A stretch of DNA of 64,000 bases, from positions 20,469-84,468 of the forward strand of contig NZ_LIVT01000016.1 of assembly GCF_001905905.1 (NCBI RefSeq). Direction: 5' to 3'. The DNA is from Streptomyces sp. CB02366 (lineage in GTDB: Bacteria; Actinomycetota; Actinomycetes; Streptomycetales; Streptomycetaceae). Shown here piece by piece: positions 1-8,104 of the stretch. Position 1 is the stretch's first letter; every line of letters begins with the position of its first letter. The notes under the pieces were generated by a model. The model worked only from the letters and a program-made list of their open reading frames with translations. It was not told the DNA's origin and did not search any database. Position numbers and translations under genes: made by a program.

Positions 1-141
1 GCCGTCGACACCGATGTCCGCCGCGGCCTCACGCCTGTGCGGGAGAGCTGGATCACCGCCCGCGGCGACACCGAGGAGTACGCGGGCCGGCCCGTCCGCC
101 CCGAGGACGACGGGCTCAAGCACACCTCGCCGCGGGGCGGG
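1..141 (+). CDS. Partial + strand coding fragment of unknown function, entering from the left edge
   Basis: Read in frame 1 from the first base, this stretch encodes an uninterrupted segment containing VRESWITARGDTEEY. About 45 of 47 codons end in G or C. The opposite strand, which continues the penicillin-binding protein frame, has only about three quarters G/C in that position. The composition therefore says the + strand is the coding one up to about position 140. No stop codon follows: the frame runs on into the antisense of the penicillin-binding protein gene. I do not recognise the protein. It is best read as the left side of a breakpoint in which an unrelated gene has been joined to the 3' end of the next gene. 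Confidence 0.35.
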
Positions 142-1596
142 CTTCGCGATCGGGGCGCCGAGGCGGCCACCCGAGATGTCGGAGCGGGAGATGTCCATGT
201 CGGTCGGGTCGATGAACACCGCGACGGCGACGGAGCGGCCGTCGTCCTTCTTGCCGTAGCTGACGAACCAGCCGTACGGGACCTCGTCGCGGACGTTCAC
301 ACCGCGCTGGGCGGTGCCGGTCTTGCCGCCGACCGTCACACCGTCGATCAGGGCGCGCTGGGCGCTGCCCTCCTTCGCGGTGTACTCCATCATCTCCTGG
401 ACCTTCTTCGCGGTCTCCGGCGAGACGGCCTGGCTCATCTCCATCGGCTCGTTCTTCTCCAGGGTGGAGAGGTCCGGACCGCGCAGCTCGTCGACGATGT
501 AGGGCTGCATCAGCTTGCCGTCGTTGGCGAGGGCCGCGGTGACCATCGCCATCTGCATCGGGGTGCTGGTCAGGCTGCCCTGGCCCATGCCGGTCAGGGC
601 CGTGCCCGGCTTGTCGAGCTTCGGCGGGTAGAGGCTCTTGGTGGCGAGCATGTCGCCGAACTCGTCCGCGTACACGTCCTCGTTGAAGCCGAACTTCTCC
701 GCCGTCTCCCGCATCCGGTCCTCGCCCAGTTCGGACGCGGCGTCCAGGAAGACGTTGTTGCAGGAGTACTGCATGGCGGTCTTCATCGACGCCTTGTTGC
801 ACACCGCGTCGCCCGCCTCGCTCCCGATCTTGTTCGTGGAGAGCGGCAGGGGGTACGGCGAGACCGCGTCCGTCCGGGCGTCCACATCGGTGACCACGCC
901 GTGCTCCAGGGCCGCGGCGGCCGTGAGGATCTTGAAGGTGGAGCCGGGCGGGTAGGTCTCGCGCAGCGGGCGGTTGGCCAGCGGCTTGCTCTTCTTCTTC
1001 TCCAGCGCCGTGAAGCGGTCGCTCTCCTCGAACGAGATGCCGGCGAAGACCTCGGGGTCGTACGAGGGCGTGGAGACCAGCGACAGCACCTTGCCGGTGC
1101 GCGGGTCCAGGGCGACCACCGCGCCCCGGGCCCCCAGGTCCGTCAGCCCCTTGTAGGCGGCCTTCTGCGCCTTGGCGTCGATCGTGGTGATCACGTCGCC
1201 GCCGCGCCGGGGCTGCCCGGTCAGGACGTCCTTGGCGTGCCGGAAGGCGAACCGGTCGTCCTGGCCGCTCAGGACGCTGTCGTAGGTCCGCTCCAGCAGC
1301 GAGGTGCCCCGGGACTGGGAGGCGTAGCCGGTGACGGGCGCGTACATCGGGCCGTCCTTGTAGGTCCGGCGGAACGCGTAGTCACGGCTGTCGGTCTCCT
1401 TCGACCCGGTGACCGCCTTGCCGCCGACGATGATGTCGCCGCGCGGGGTGGAGAACCGCTCGAACCGCACCCGGGCGTTGTGCTCGTTCTGGGCCAGCTC
1501 CTGGCGGTCGACGTGCTGCAGCCAGTTCGCCCGCAGCAGCAGGGCCAGCACCAGCAGCCCGCAGAAGATGGCTATGTGCCGCAACGGCCTGTTCAT
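1..1596 (-). CDS. Penicillin-binding protein (class B PBP, PbpA/Pbp2-type D,D-transpeptidase), 3' end disrupted
   Basis: Peptidoglycan D,D-transpeptidase that cross-links stem peptides outside the membrane. The ATG at 1596 begins MNRPLRHIAIF, followed by one membrane anchor (about residues 6-22) and the Streptomyces PbpA-type N-terminal domain. All three catalytic motifs are present: SxxK in PPGSTFK, SxN in YSCNN, and KTG in GGKTGTAQ. The family normally ends a few residues after the sequence GGRLGAPIAK. Here that sequence is reached at about 142, then the frame runs without a stop to the window edge through DNA whose composition favours the other strand. The last 8-10 native residues thus seem replaced. 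There is no adjacent ftsW/rodA, kinase or FHA gene, so this is a stand-alone paralogue. The transpeptidase core is intact. Confidence 0.85.
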   Translation of the reverse strand, partial: MNRPLRHIAIFCGLLVLALLLRANWLQHVDRQELAQNEHNARVRFERFSTPRGDIIVGGKAVTGSKETDSRDYAFRRTYKDGPMYAPVTGYASQSRGTSLLERTYDSVLSGQDDRFAFRHAKDVLTGQPRRGGDVITTIDAKAQKAAYKGLTDLGARGAVVALDPRTGKVLSLVSTPSYDPEVFAGISFEESDRFTALEKKKSKPLANRPLRETYPPGSTFKILTAAAALEHGVVTDVDARTDAVSPYPLPLSTNKIGSEAGDAVCNKASMKTAMQYSCNNVFLDAASELGEDRMRETAEKFGFNEDVYADEFGDMLATKSLYPPKLDKPGTALTGMGQGSLTSTPMQMAMVTAALANDGKLMQPYIVDELRGPDLSTLEKNEPMEMSQAVSPETAKKVQEMMEYTAKEGSAQRALIDGVTVGGKTGTAQRGVNVRDEVPYGWFVSYGKKDDGRSVAVAVFIDPTDMDISRSDISGGRLGAPIAKPAPRRGVLEPVVLGADGPARVLLGVAAGGDPALPHRREAAADIGVDG

Positions 1597-1941
1597 TCCA
1601 CTCCCCACCCGGGCGGGCCCCGGTCCGCGCGACGTGCCGCCCGCCGACCGGGCCCGCGTATGCGTTCCCGGTGAGTAAGGATGCCTTGTGCGCGTCTCCG
1701 GTTGCACGGGCGGCCCCCACGCGCGGGTGCGTACGGCCCTCCTCCCGGGCCGTACGCGGCTTCGGCGGGGACTCGGTGGGCCCCGGCTTCCGGGGGCGGC
1801 CTGCCGTCCGCGTACCGCGCGGGGCGGGCGAACGGCTTCGGGCCCGCGCCACCGCCGGTCGGGGTGGGGGCCGGTACGGAGGGCGGGGAAGCGGGAAGGG
1901 TCGGAGCATGCGCGGCGGCGGCCGGGCGGAGAGGAGCGGGC
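1597..1941. other. Intergenic region between divergent genes, with an 11-bp hairpin
   Basis: 345 bases separate the penicillin-binding protein start from the Sel1-like gene. A perfect inverted repeat, GCGTACGGCCC at 1729-1739 and its complement at 1747-1757 with a 7-base loop, lies in the middle. An in-frame ATG at 1681 could extend the next gene by 87 residues. The added segment is Pro/Gly/Ala-rich, has weaker third-position G/C bias than the gene body and lacks a well-placed ribosome site, so I treat it as noncoding. The hairpin could be an operator or a transcript structure; nothing here decides which. Confidence 0.5.
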
Positions 1942-2430
1942 ATGGGGTCGGCGCCGGGGCTGGGACCGGGGTTGGGGCTGGGGTACTTCCTGCTGCCGGC
2001 GGGCGGGGCGCTGAGCCTGGCCGGGGTGGTCACCGGCGACGGCACGCTGATCAGCCTGAGCTGGGTCATGTGGGTGCTCGGCATCCTGCTGCTGCTGTGG
2101 AACCGTTCGCGCCGCCCCGCCGACCCGCGCGAGCTGGCGGCGGCTGCCGCCGCCGGGAACGCGCGGGCGGTCCGCGGGCTGCGTACGCTCGCCCTGGCCG
2201 CGCGCGCCGAGGGCCGTCCCGAGGCGGCCGAGCGGATGCTGCGGCAGGCGGTGGGGGCGGGGGACGTCGAGTCGATGTGGGAGCTGGGCCGCCTGGTCGA
2301 GAGGCGCGCGGGCCTGGCGGAGGCGGAGCCGTGGTTCCGGATGGCGGCGGAGCGCGGGCACCCCGTGGCCAAGCGGCTGTTCCGGCCGGGCGGCGCCCTG
2401 CACCCGGACGGGGCGGGGCCGACGGCGTAG
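1942..2430 (+). CDS. Small membrane protein with Sel1/TPR-like repeats
   Basis: A 162-residue protein with two hydrophobic segments at its N-terminus (about residues 7-28 and 35-52), followed by a short basic turn (WNRSRRP) and a soluble helical tail. The tail has tandem Sel1-like units, for example AERMLRQAVGAGDVESMWELG and the unit beginning AEPWFRMAAERGHP, a repeat usually used for protein contacts. ATG 1942 was chosen because GAGGAGCGG lies just upstream and codon bias rises there. It diverges from the penicillin-binding protein and is not obviously in an operon. The function is unknown; membrane scaffold is an inference from the fold. Confidence 0.6.
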   Translation: MGSAPGLGPGLGLGYFLLPAGGALSLAGVVTGDGTLISLSWVMWVLGILLLLWNRSRRPADPRELAAAAAAGNARAVRGLRTLALAARAEGRPEAAERMLRQAVGAGDVESMWELGRLVERRAGLAEAEPWFRMAAERGHPVAKRLFRPGGALHPDGAGPTA

Positions 2431-2497
2431 GAGCGGGGGCCCGGTGTTCTTCGCCCCTGTTCTCAGCGGTTTCCCGCCACTCCCCCACCCGCAGAAT

Positions 2498-2516
2498 TCA
2501 GGTTAGCCTCACCTAA
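2498..2516 (+). promoter_or_regulatory. Iron box (DmdR/IdeR-type operator)
   Basis: The 19 bases TCAGGTTAGCCTCACCTAA match the actinobacterial DtxR-family iron box (TTAGGTTAG-S-CTAACCTAA) at 17 positions if the central base is taken as G or C. It sits about 50 bases before the ATG of the siderophore-interacting protein gene, where a repressor would block the promoter when iron is plentiful. The match to a siderophore gene is the main functional support. Confidence 0.85.
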
Positions 2517-2566
2517 AATCATCCTCCGGGCGGTGCGCCGGGGCGGGGCGAGGCAGGAGACACACC

Positions 2567-3295
2567 ATGGGGCATGGCTGGGAGGGCGTCGTCCTCAAGC
2601 TGTTCCGGGGGCGCGACTTCACCTTCACGGTGACCGGCGCGGAACAGGTCACCGACCGCTTCCGCCGGGTGCACCTGACCGACGGCGGGCTGCTCGCCGC
2701 GACCGGCGGGGCGCATCCGACGATGTGGGTGCGCCTGTGGTTCGAGAAGAACGGCAAACCGCACCAGCGCGCCTACACCCTGGTCGATCCGGACCCGGAG
2801 GCCGGCGCCTTCAGTCTGGAATTCGCCCTGCACGACGGGCCGGCGTGCGCGTGGGCACGGGAGGCGAAGGCGGGCGACACGATCGAGGCGACGCTCCAGG
2901 GCACCGGTTTCACGCTGCCCGATCCGGCGCCCGCGCGGCTCTTCGTGATCGGTGACGCGGCGGCGCTGCCCGCGATCAACTCCCTGCTGGACGCGGTCCC
3001 GCGGACCCCCGCGACCATCTGGTTCGAGACCGCGCACGAGGACGACCGGGAACTGCCGTTCCGCCTCGACCCGGCGCACCACACCCTGCACCACGTGGAG
3101 CGCCGTGGGGCGGGGGCGCACCTCGTGGCCGAGGTGAAAGCGGCGCTGCCGGGGCTGCTGGGCGAGGACCCTTCGGACGCGTACGTCTGGGTCGCCTGCG
3201 ACACGTCGACCACCCGGGCCCTGGCGGCGTACCTCCGCAAGGAGGCGGGCCTGCCCAAGGACCGGGTGAACGCGCTGGGCTACTGGCGGCCGTAG
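2567..3295 (+). CDS. Siderophore-interacting protein (FAD-dependent ferric-siderophore reductase family)
   Basis: A cytoplasmic flavoprotein reductase expected to release iron from imported ferric siderophores by reduction. The 242 residues fit the SIP/ViuB family: an N-terminal FAD-binding barrel with the flavin signature RAYTLVDPD (about residues 66-74) and a C-terminal NAD(P)H-binding half containing LFVIGDAAALPAI and the late segment VWVACDTSTTRALAAYLRKE. ATG 2567 has GGCAGGAG upstream; the second ATG four codons later lacks its own site. Iron control is predicted from the iron box at 2498-2516. It stands alone, without a siderophore biosynthetic cluster, so it probably serves siderophores made or imported by loci elsewhere. 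Confidence 0.88.
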   Translation: MGHGWEGVVLKLFRGRDFTFTVTGAEQVTDRFRRVHLTDGGLLAATGGAHPTMWVRLWFEKNGKPHQRAYTLVDPDPEAGAFSLEFALHDGPACAWAREAKAGDTIEATLQGTGFTLPDPAPARLFVIGDAAALPAINSLLDAVPRTPATIWFETAHEDDRELPFRLDPAHHTLHHVERRGAGAHLVAEVKAALPGLLGEDPSDAYVWVACDTSTTRALAAYLRKEAGLPKDRVNALGYWRP

Positions 3296-3300
3296 AGAGC

Positions 3301-3320
3301 GGGGCGCAGCCGTACGCCCC
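3301..3320. terminator. Short hairpin between convergent genes
   Basis: GGGGCG (3301-3306) pairs with CGCCCC (3315-3320) across an 8-base loop between the converging siderophore-interacting protein and permease genes. The stem is only 6 bp, so this is a weak candidate for a bidirectional terminator. Confidence 0.4.
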
Positions 3321-3326
3321 GGGGTC

Positions 3327-4913
3327 TCAGTCCTCGACCACGAGGGCCGGGGTCTCCTTCGTGAGCACCTCGCCCCGGAAGAACGCCGGGCTGCGGCGCT
3401 CCATGGCGACCATCAGCACCACGCCGAGGAGCAGCAGCCCCACGCCGATGACGAACACCGAGCCGACGCCGAAGACCGAGGAACCGGAGCCGTACGCCGG
3501 ATCCCACATGTCGTAGAGGGTCTTGGCGAAGACGGCGGCGAGGAGGATGCCGCCGAGCAGCGGGAAGAGGCCCTTGAAGACCAGGTCCCGGGCGGATCGG
3601 GTCAGTTCGGCGCGGAAGTACCAGGCGCAGGCGAAGGCGGTCAGCGCGTAGTAGAAGCAGATCATGAGGCCGAGCGCGTAGATGGTGTCGACCAGGACGT
3701 GCTCGCTGACCAGGGTCATCACGGTGTAGAAGACGCCGGTGCCGATGCCCGCCGTGATCGTCGCCCGGCCGGGGGTCTTGAAGCGGGGGTGGACCTTGGC
3801 GTACGAGGCCGGCATCGCCTCGTACGCGGACATCGCGAGCACCGTGCGGGCGACCGGGATGAACGTGGTCTGGAGGCTGGCGGCGGCCGAGGCGAGGACC
3901 GCGAGGAAGAGCAGGATGCCCAGGCCGGGGCCCATCACGGGGCCGGCGAGGGCGGCGAAGACGTTGTCGGAGGTGTCCGGGTTGGCGAGGCCGAGGCCGG
4001 AGGCGCCGGAGCCCACGGCCATCTGCGCGGCGATGCCGGTGGCGAGGTAGGAGCCGACTAGGACGACCATCGCGATGAGCGCCGCGCGGCCGGGGGTCTT
4101 CTCGCTGCCGGTGGTCTCCTCGTTGGCGGTCAGACAGGCGTCCCAGCCCCAGAACATGAAGATGGAGAGGGACAGGCCCGCCGTGAAGGCCGCGAAGGAC
4201 TGGACGGCGAAGGGGTTCAGCCAGGACCAGGAGAAGTCGAGCGAGGACGCGAAGTCCGGGCCGCCGCTGCCGGCCTTGCCCAGGGCCATCGTCACGAACA
4301 GGGCGAGGACCACCAGCTGGAGCCCGACAAGGGCGTACTGGATGCCCTTGGTGGCGGTCATGCCCCGGTAGCTGATGGCGGTGGCGACGGCGATGAGGGC
4401 CAGGCACGTGAGGATGTGGACGGGCTTGCTGTCGTCCAGCGCGGCGACCGCGCCGCTGCCGGTGATCTCGCCCGCCAGCAGCCAGAAGTACGACGTGGCG
4501 ACGCCGGCCAGGTTGGACAGCACGATGATCGTGGCGATGACCAGGCCCCAGCCGCACATCCAGCCGACGCGCGGGCCGAACGCCTTCACCGTCCAGGTGA
4601 AGGAGGTGCCGCAGTCCGGCATCGCCTTGTTCAGCTCGCGGTAGGCGAAGGCCACGAGCAGCATGGGCAGGAACCCGGCCAGGAAGACGGCGGGCATCTG
4701 CACGCCGACCTCTCCGGCGGTGGAGCCGAGGGTGGAGGTCAGGCAGTAGACGGGGGCGACGGTGGAGACGCCGATGACGGCGCTCCCCATGAGGCCGACG
4801 GAGTTCCCGCCGAGTCCTTTGCCGCGTACGCCGCCACTGCCGCCGTCACCGTCGGCCGGGGCGCTTACCCGTACCGTGTCTCCGGCCCGTGGCCGCGCGT
4901 CCAGCTGAGTCAT
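3327..4913 (-). CDS. APC superfamily amino-acid permease
   Basis: A 12-segment secondary transporter of the amino acid-polyamine-organocation superfamily, with the permease fold opening at NSVGLMGSAVIGVSTVAPVY. It is 528 residues from ATG 4913. A longer reading from a TTG at 4991 exists but adds a polar leader without a Shine-Dalgarno site. The polar N-terminal 40 residues are followed by regularly spaced hydrophobic stretches, and the C-terminus is a short charged tail. Substrate cannot be read from sequence; a proton-coupled amino acid or amine is likely. It is monocistronic, bounded by a convergent gene and by a 415-base divergent spacer. Confidence 0.85.
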   Translation of the reverse strand: MTQLDARPRAGDTVRVSAPADGDGGSGGVRGKGLGGNSVGLMGSAVIGVSTVAPVYCLTSTLGSTAGEVGVQMPAVFLAGFLPMLLVAFAYRELNKAMPDCGTSFTWTVKAFGPRVGWMCGWGLVIATIIVLSNLAGVATSYFWLLAGEITGSGAVAALDDSKPVHILTCLALIAVATAISYRGMTATKGIQYALVGLQLVVLALFVTMALGKAGSGGPDFASSLDFSWSWLNPFAVQSFAAFTAGLSLSIFMFWGWDACLTANEETTGSEKTPGRAALIAMVVLVGSYLATGIAAQMAVGSGASGLGLANPDTSDNVFAALAGPVMGPGLGILLFLAVLASAAASLQTTFIPVARTVLAMSAYEAMPASYAKVHPRFKTPGRATITAGIGTGVFYTVMTLVSEHVLVDTIYALGLMICFYYALTAFACAWYFRAELTRSARDLVFKGLFPLLGGILLAAVFAKTLYDMWDPAYGSGSSVFGVGSVFVIGVGLLLLGVVLMVAMERRSPAFFRGEVLTKETPALVVED

Positions 4914-5328
4914 GGAGAGGACGCTATGCGCTGCGATATCCACATCCGGAGGATGAGACTCCCCCGTCTCACCCTTGGATGCACCGCCCAACTTCGGCTG
5001 AACGCTTCATGAATTAAAGGTCATACTCGCGTCACACCTTGCTTTACATGCCGCCGAGCCGGACGCGACCGCGTGCGGTAACCGTAGTGCCGTCCGTTTT
5101 GTCACGGTTCAAAATTTTCCCGCAGCGGACCGGGCCGACGCTCCGGCTACCGCCCCCTACCCGTACGGGCCGCGCGCCCGCCCCCGCCCGGGCCGGGCCG
5201 CACAGCGGGGGTGCGTCCGTGGCGGGCACCGATGAGTTCCGCGGTCGGCGACGGTCACCAAGGAGGAGGCAGGACGCCTCGACCGGCCTGGAGACCGGTA
5301 CGTGCGACCAGCGGAGCGAGGAACCACC
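4914..5328. other. Divergent intergenic region with an A/T-richer core
   Basis: This 415-base spacer separates the permease and VOC genes. Bases 4985-5125 are much richer in A/T than the surroundings (for example TTCAAAATTTT near 5107), as expected for promoters firing in both directions. I found no convincing inverted repeat, and no open frame here has coding bias. Confidence 0.5.
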
Positions 5329-5760
5329 ATGAACGACCCCACCGGGAACAGCACCGGCCACACCGGCGCCGGAGCCGTCACGGACACCACCGACATCACT
5401 GACGTCACAGGGCTCGGGGTCGTCCTGGGCAGCACGGACTCCGACGCCCTGATCGCCTGGTACCGCGCCGCGCTGGAGCCCCTGGGCGCGCGCTGGGCGG
5501 AACACCTGCTGCTGGTCGGCCCCGGAGCGGTCATCGGCTTCGACCAGCGGAACGACGTGGCGGACCGGGCGGCCGAACCGGGACGGCATCTGATCAACCT
5601 CACCGTGCGGGACATCCGGGCGGCCGAGAAGCACCTGAACTCCCTCGGGGTGACGTGGGTGCGCCCCGTCGAGGAGGCCGGGGGCGGCTGGTTCTTCTCG
5701 ACGCTCGTGGACCCGGTGGGCAACTACCTCCAGATCCTCCAGGGCCCGGACACGCCCTGA
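5329..5760 (+). CDS. VOC family protein (glyoxalase/bleomycin-resistance fold)
   Basis: A 143-residue single-domain vicinal-oxygen-chelate protein. The first 25 residues are Thr/Gly-rich and probably disordered. The domain starts at GLGVVLGSTDSDALIAWYRAALEP and ends with the diagnostic STLVDPVGNYLQILQ. The family includes dioxygenases, isomerases and drug-binding proteins; the metal ligands cannot be assigned confidently, so no substrate is proposed. ATG 5329 follows GAGGAACCACC. It is a single gene, and its upstream region is shared with the divergent permease. Confidence 0.82.
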   Translation: MNDPTGNSTGHTGAGAVTDTTDITDVTGLGVVLGSTDSDALIAWYRAALEPLGARWAEHLLLVGPGAVIGFDQRNDVADRAAEPGRHLINLTVRDIRAAEKHLNSLGVTWVRPVEEAGGGWFFSTLVDPVGNYLQILQGPDTP

Positions 5761-5844
5761 CAGCACGGCTCCGGGCAGAGCGCGACAGCCGAGCGGTCCG
5801 CCGGCATGCACGCGACCGTCCCCCTGCCCAGCCGGGTCCTGCCG

Positions 5845-6783
5845 TCACGCCTCCGCGTCGCCCCACTCCGCCACGGCCACCTCGTCGCCCACCGCCAGCT
5901 CGCCCGGGCGCGTCACGGAGAACTTCGCGCCGAACACCACTCCGCCGAACGGCGCCCGCCGGTAGTCCGCGAGCGTTCGCAGCGGCTCCGGGCCGCCCCG
6001 GGCCCCGGCCCCCTGGTCGACCAGGGTGACCGCGCAGCGCACGGCGAGCTTGGCGTAGCCCAGCTCCGCCGAGCCGATGGCCGTCCGGCGGATACGGTCC
6101 TCGGCGTGGGGTTCCACCGCCCAGTCCGCCGCCAGGTCGTCCGCCCGGCTCCCCTCGGGGCGGCTGTCGACGACGACGTTCGGACGGAAGCGGTCCATGG
6201 CCACGGGGGCGGCGCCGCGCTCCGCCAGCCGCGTGCGCAGGTGGGCGAGGGAGGCGCGGGAGAGCAGGTGGACGGCGCCGCTGTCGGCGTAGCCGGACGT
6301 GCCGGGGATCAGGCCGTCGGTCTTCCGGTCGTGCTCCGGCGGCACGCGGACCAGGCGGCTCGGGACGCCCAGGAAGTCCGAGAGCCAGGCGGCGGCCTCG
6401 TCGCCCTGGTCGATGCCCTGGTACGTCACCCCGAACAGGTCCACGTCGCGCCGGGGCGCGGAGGTGGTGACCTCCACGTGCACCTCCCCGTGCCCCGCCC
6501 CGCCGCCGCTCCCCGGACCGGCAGCGGAAGTGAAAGTGGAAGCGGCCGACACGGGCGCGGCGGAGGGGGAAGCGAGCACGAGCCGGCTGCCGTCCGCGCT
6601 GATGGCGGGGCGGACGAGGGCGAGGCGGGGGTCGCGGCGCTGGGTCCGGTAGACCCCGTCGGCGTCGACGACCATGAAGGTGCGGTCGTGCGCGAGGCCG
6701 GCCGGGGTCAGCAGCGTGCTGCTCACGGACGTTCCCGCGCACCCCTTGACGGGGTAGGTGATCAGATCGACGACCGTGGCCAT
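5845..6783 (-). CDS. MOSC domain protein with N-terminal beta barrel (molybdenum-cofactor sulfurase C-terminal/mARC type)
   Basis: 312 residues. The N-terminal MOSC_N barrel opens with the family hallmark LITYPVKGCAG (about residues 6-16). The MOSC domain contains VRCAVTLVDQG, whose Cys corresponds to the molybdenum-ligating Cys of mARC-like N-reductases, then EPLRTLADYRR and the closing FGAKFSVTRPGELAVGDEV. A Gly/Ser/Ala-rich insert (about residues 75-95) is not typical. The likely role is a molybdenum-cofactor-dependent reductase of N-hydroxylated compounds, by family. No ferredoxin or cytochrome b5 partner is fused or adjacent, unlike some bacterial relatives. ATG 6783 is preceded by GAGAGG. 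Confidence 0.82.
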   Translation of the reverse strand: MATVVDLITYPVKGCAGTSVSSTLLTPAGLAHDRTFMVVDADGVYRTQRRDPRLALVRPAISADGSRLVLASPSAAPVSAASTFTSAAGPGSGGGAGHGEVHVEVTTSAPRRDVDLFGVTYQGIDQGDEAAAWLSDFLGVPSRLVRVPPEHDRKTDGLIPGTSGYADSGAVHLLSRASLAHLRTRLAERGAAPVAMDRFRPNVVVDSRPEGSRADDLAADWAVEPHAEDRIRRTAIGSAELGYAKLAVRCAVTLVDQGAGARGGPEPLRTLADYRRAPFGGVVFGAKFSVTRPGELAVGDEVAVAEWGDAEA

Positions 6784-6911
6784 GCGGCCTCTCCTTCGTG
6801 ACGCCCCGCCCGCGCAACCGCTGCCGCCGGGCCCGTACAGCAAGGGTGCCAGGCGGCCCGGCCGGTGATCGACGGGGCGCCGGGCCGGGAGAGGCCGCCG
6901 CCCGGCCCGCG

Positions 6912-7742
6912 TCAGCAGTCCGGGATCACCGCCCCGTTGTTGTCGCGGGCCTCGTCGTTGCCCCAGCGGGAGAGGTAGTACGCCGGGACGTAGGCGTTGC
7001 GGCCGTTCTTGCCCGCGTACACGACGTCCAGGTCGGTGCGCAGCCACCAGTGGTTGAACTGGGTCGCCGTGCCGACCCGCGCGCCCCACACCTTGCAGTA
7101 CACGTAGTTCGTGCCGGCCTTGAGGACGCCCTGCGCGTCGACCGTGTCGGCGGCGGCGTAGCCGGTGGCGTCGGCGAAGGTGTCGACCCAGTACTTCCCG
7201 ACGCCGCCCCCGCAACCGTTGTCGCTGGTCAGGTACTTGCTGTAGTAGGAGCCCGGATACGGGGCGAGCGAGCGGCCGTTGATCGCGATGGGCTGGCCGA
7301 CGCCGTTGTAGAGCTGCTCGTAGTGGATGTGCGCGCCGGAGCTGTTCCCGGTCGATCCCGTCGTGCCGATCTGCTGCCCCTGGGCGACCTGGGCCCCGTG
7401 GGCGACGGAGAACGCGGCGAGGTGGAAGTAGTACGTCTTCCAGCCGCCGCCGTGCTCGATCGCGATGTAGTTGCCCGCGCCGCTCGGCTGGGAGTAGCGG
7501 TACGCCGTTCCGGCGGCCGAGGCGAGCACCGGTGAGCCCGCGGTGCCCCCGCCGTCGGTGCGGACGAAGTCGAGAGCCTGCCTGACCTCGGCGGAGTGGT
7601 GGCTGTAGGTCCACTGCTGGCCGCAGGCGTACGGCGCTTTGAAGTTCGGCGCGGCCGCCGCGGGGCTCGCGGCGGCGGTGACGGTGAGCAGCCCTCCGAG
7701 GAGGGCGAGAAGGGCCAGGAGACAGGTACGGGGTGAGCGCAT
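6912..7742 (-). CDS. Secreted M23 family metallopeptidase (beta-lytic/LasA type)
   Basis: 276 residues with a Sec signal peptide (residues 1 to about 31, cleaved after a run of Ala). The peptidase domain cuts peptidoglycan cross-bridges or glycine-rich peptides outside the cell. The Zn site reads as a His in SHHSAEVRQALDF with its Asp, the catalytic His in WKTYYFHL, and HxH in GAHIHYEQLYNG. The first His lies 9-10 residues before the Asp, as in the M23A (beta-lytic, LasA) spacing rather than the HxxxD of LytM. A C-terminal region of about 80 residues, rich in aromatic residues and with two Cys, may bind the wall. It is a single gene transcribed divergently from the P450. Confidence 0.82.
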   Translation of the reverse strand: MRSPRTCLLALLALLGGLLTVTAAASPAAAAPNFKAPYACGQQWTYSHHSAEVRQALDFVRTDGGGTAGSPVLASAAGTAYRYSQPSGAGNYIAIEHGGGWKTYYFHLAAFSVAHGAQVAQGQQIGTTGSTGNSSGAHIHYEQLYNGVGQPIAINGRSLAPYPGSYYSKYLTSDNGCGGGVGKYWVDTFADATGYAAADTVDAQGVLKAGTNYVYCKVWGARVGTATQFNHWWLRTDLDVVYAGKNGRNAYVPAYYLSRWGNDEARDNNGAVIPDC

Positions 7743-8104
7743 GGGAATCCTTCGGGGTCGACGGCCGGACCATGGCGGGAGAGGTGCTGGTGACGAAGTG
7801 CCCGGGGATCTACGCGGGTTGAGCGGTCACCAGGATGCCGCAGCTCCGGCACGCGCGACAGACCGCGGACGCCCCCCGGCGGGCGGCTCCCCCCGGGCCG
7901 GGTCGGACCGGAGAAGATCCCGATCCGGCCGCGGGGCCCGCCCGTTCGGGGTGCGTCGCGAGCGGCGTCCGGGGCGGGCGGGCGGCGTGTCCTTTGCCCC
8001 CGCCCCTCGTTCGCATACGCGGCCCCGGTGCCGGCGCCCACGCCGGCCGTGCCCGAACCACCGGGGGCAGCCCTGCACCAGGTGAGCCGAGGAGGCTGGA
8101 GAAC
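7743..8104. other. Divergent intergenic region, M23 peptidase / P450
   Basis: 362 bases with the two promoters implied by divergent genes. The P450 frame stays open leftwards to 7835, but the added residues are Arg/Pro/Gly-rich without coding bias, and the ribosome site GAGGAGGCTGGAG just before 8105 fixes the start. No operator-like palindrome stands out. Confidence 0.5.

Noticed and set aside
37..1674. A 545-codon open frame on the + strand opposite the penicillin-binding protein
   Set aside because: Beyond about position 140 it is the antisense of a gene with intact catalytic motifs; only its first part has coding bias, and that is reported as a fragment.
1681..1941. N-terminal extension of the Sel1-like protein from ATG 1681
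   Set aside because: Weak codon bias, no proper ribosome site, and a low-complexity Pro/Gly/Ala sequence.
4914..4991. Longer permease N-terminus from TTG 4991
   Set aside because: The extra 26 residues are polar, have no ribosome site, and precede a normal ATG at the start of the family's N-terminal region.
6912..7742. A missing zinc-binding His in the M23 peptidase (Arg at the HxxxD position)
   Set aside because: The beta-lytic/LasA subfamily places the first His further upstream, and SHHS supplies it here, so the site is probably complete.
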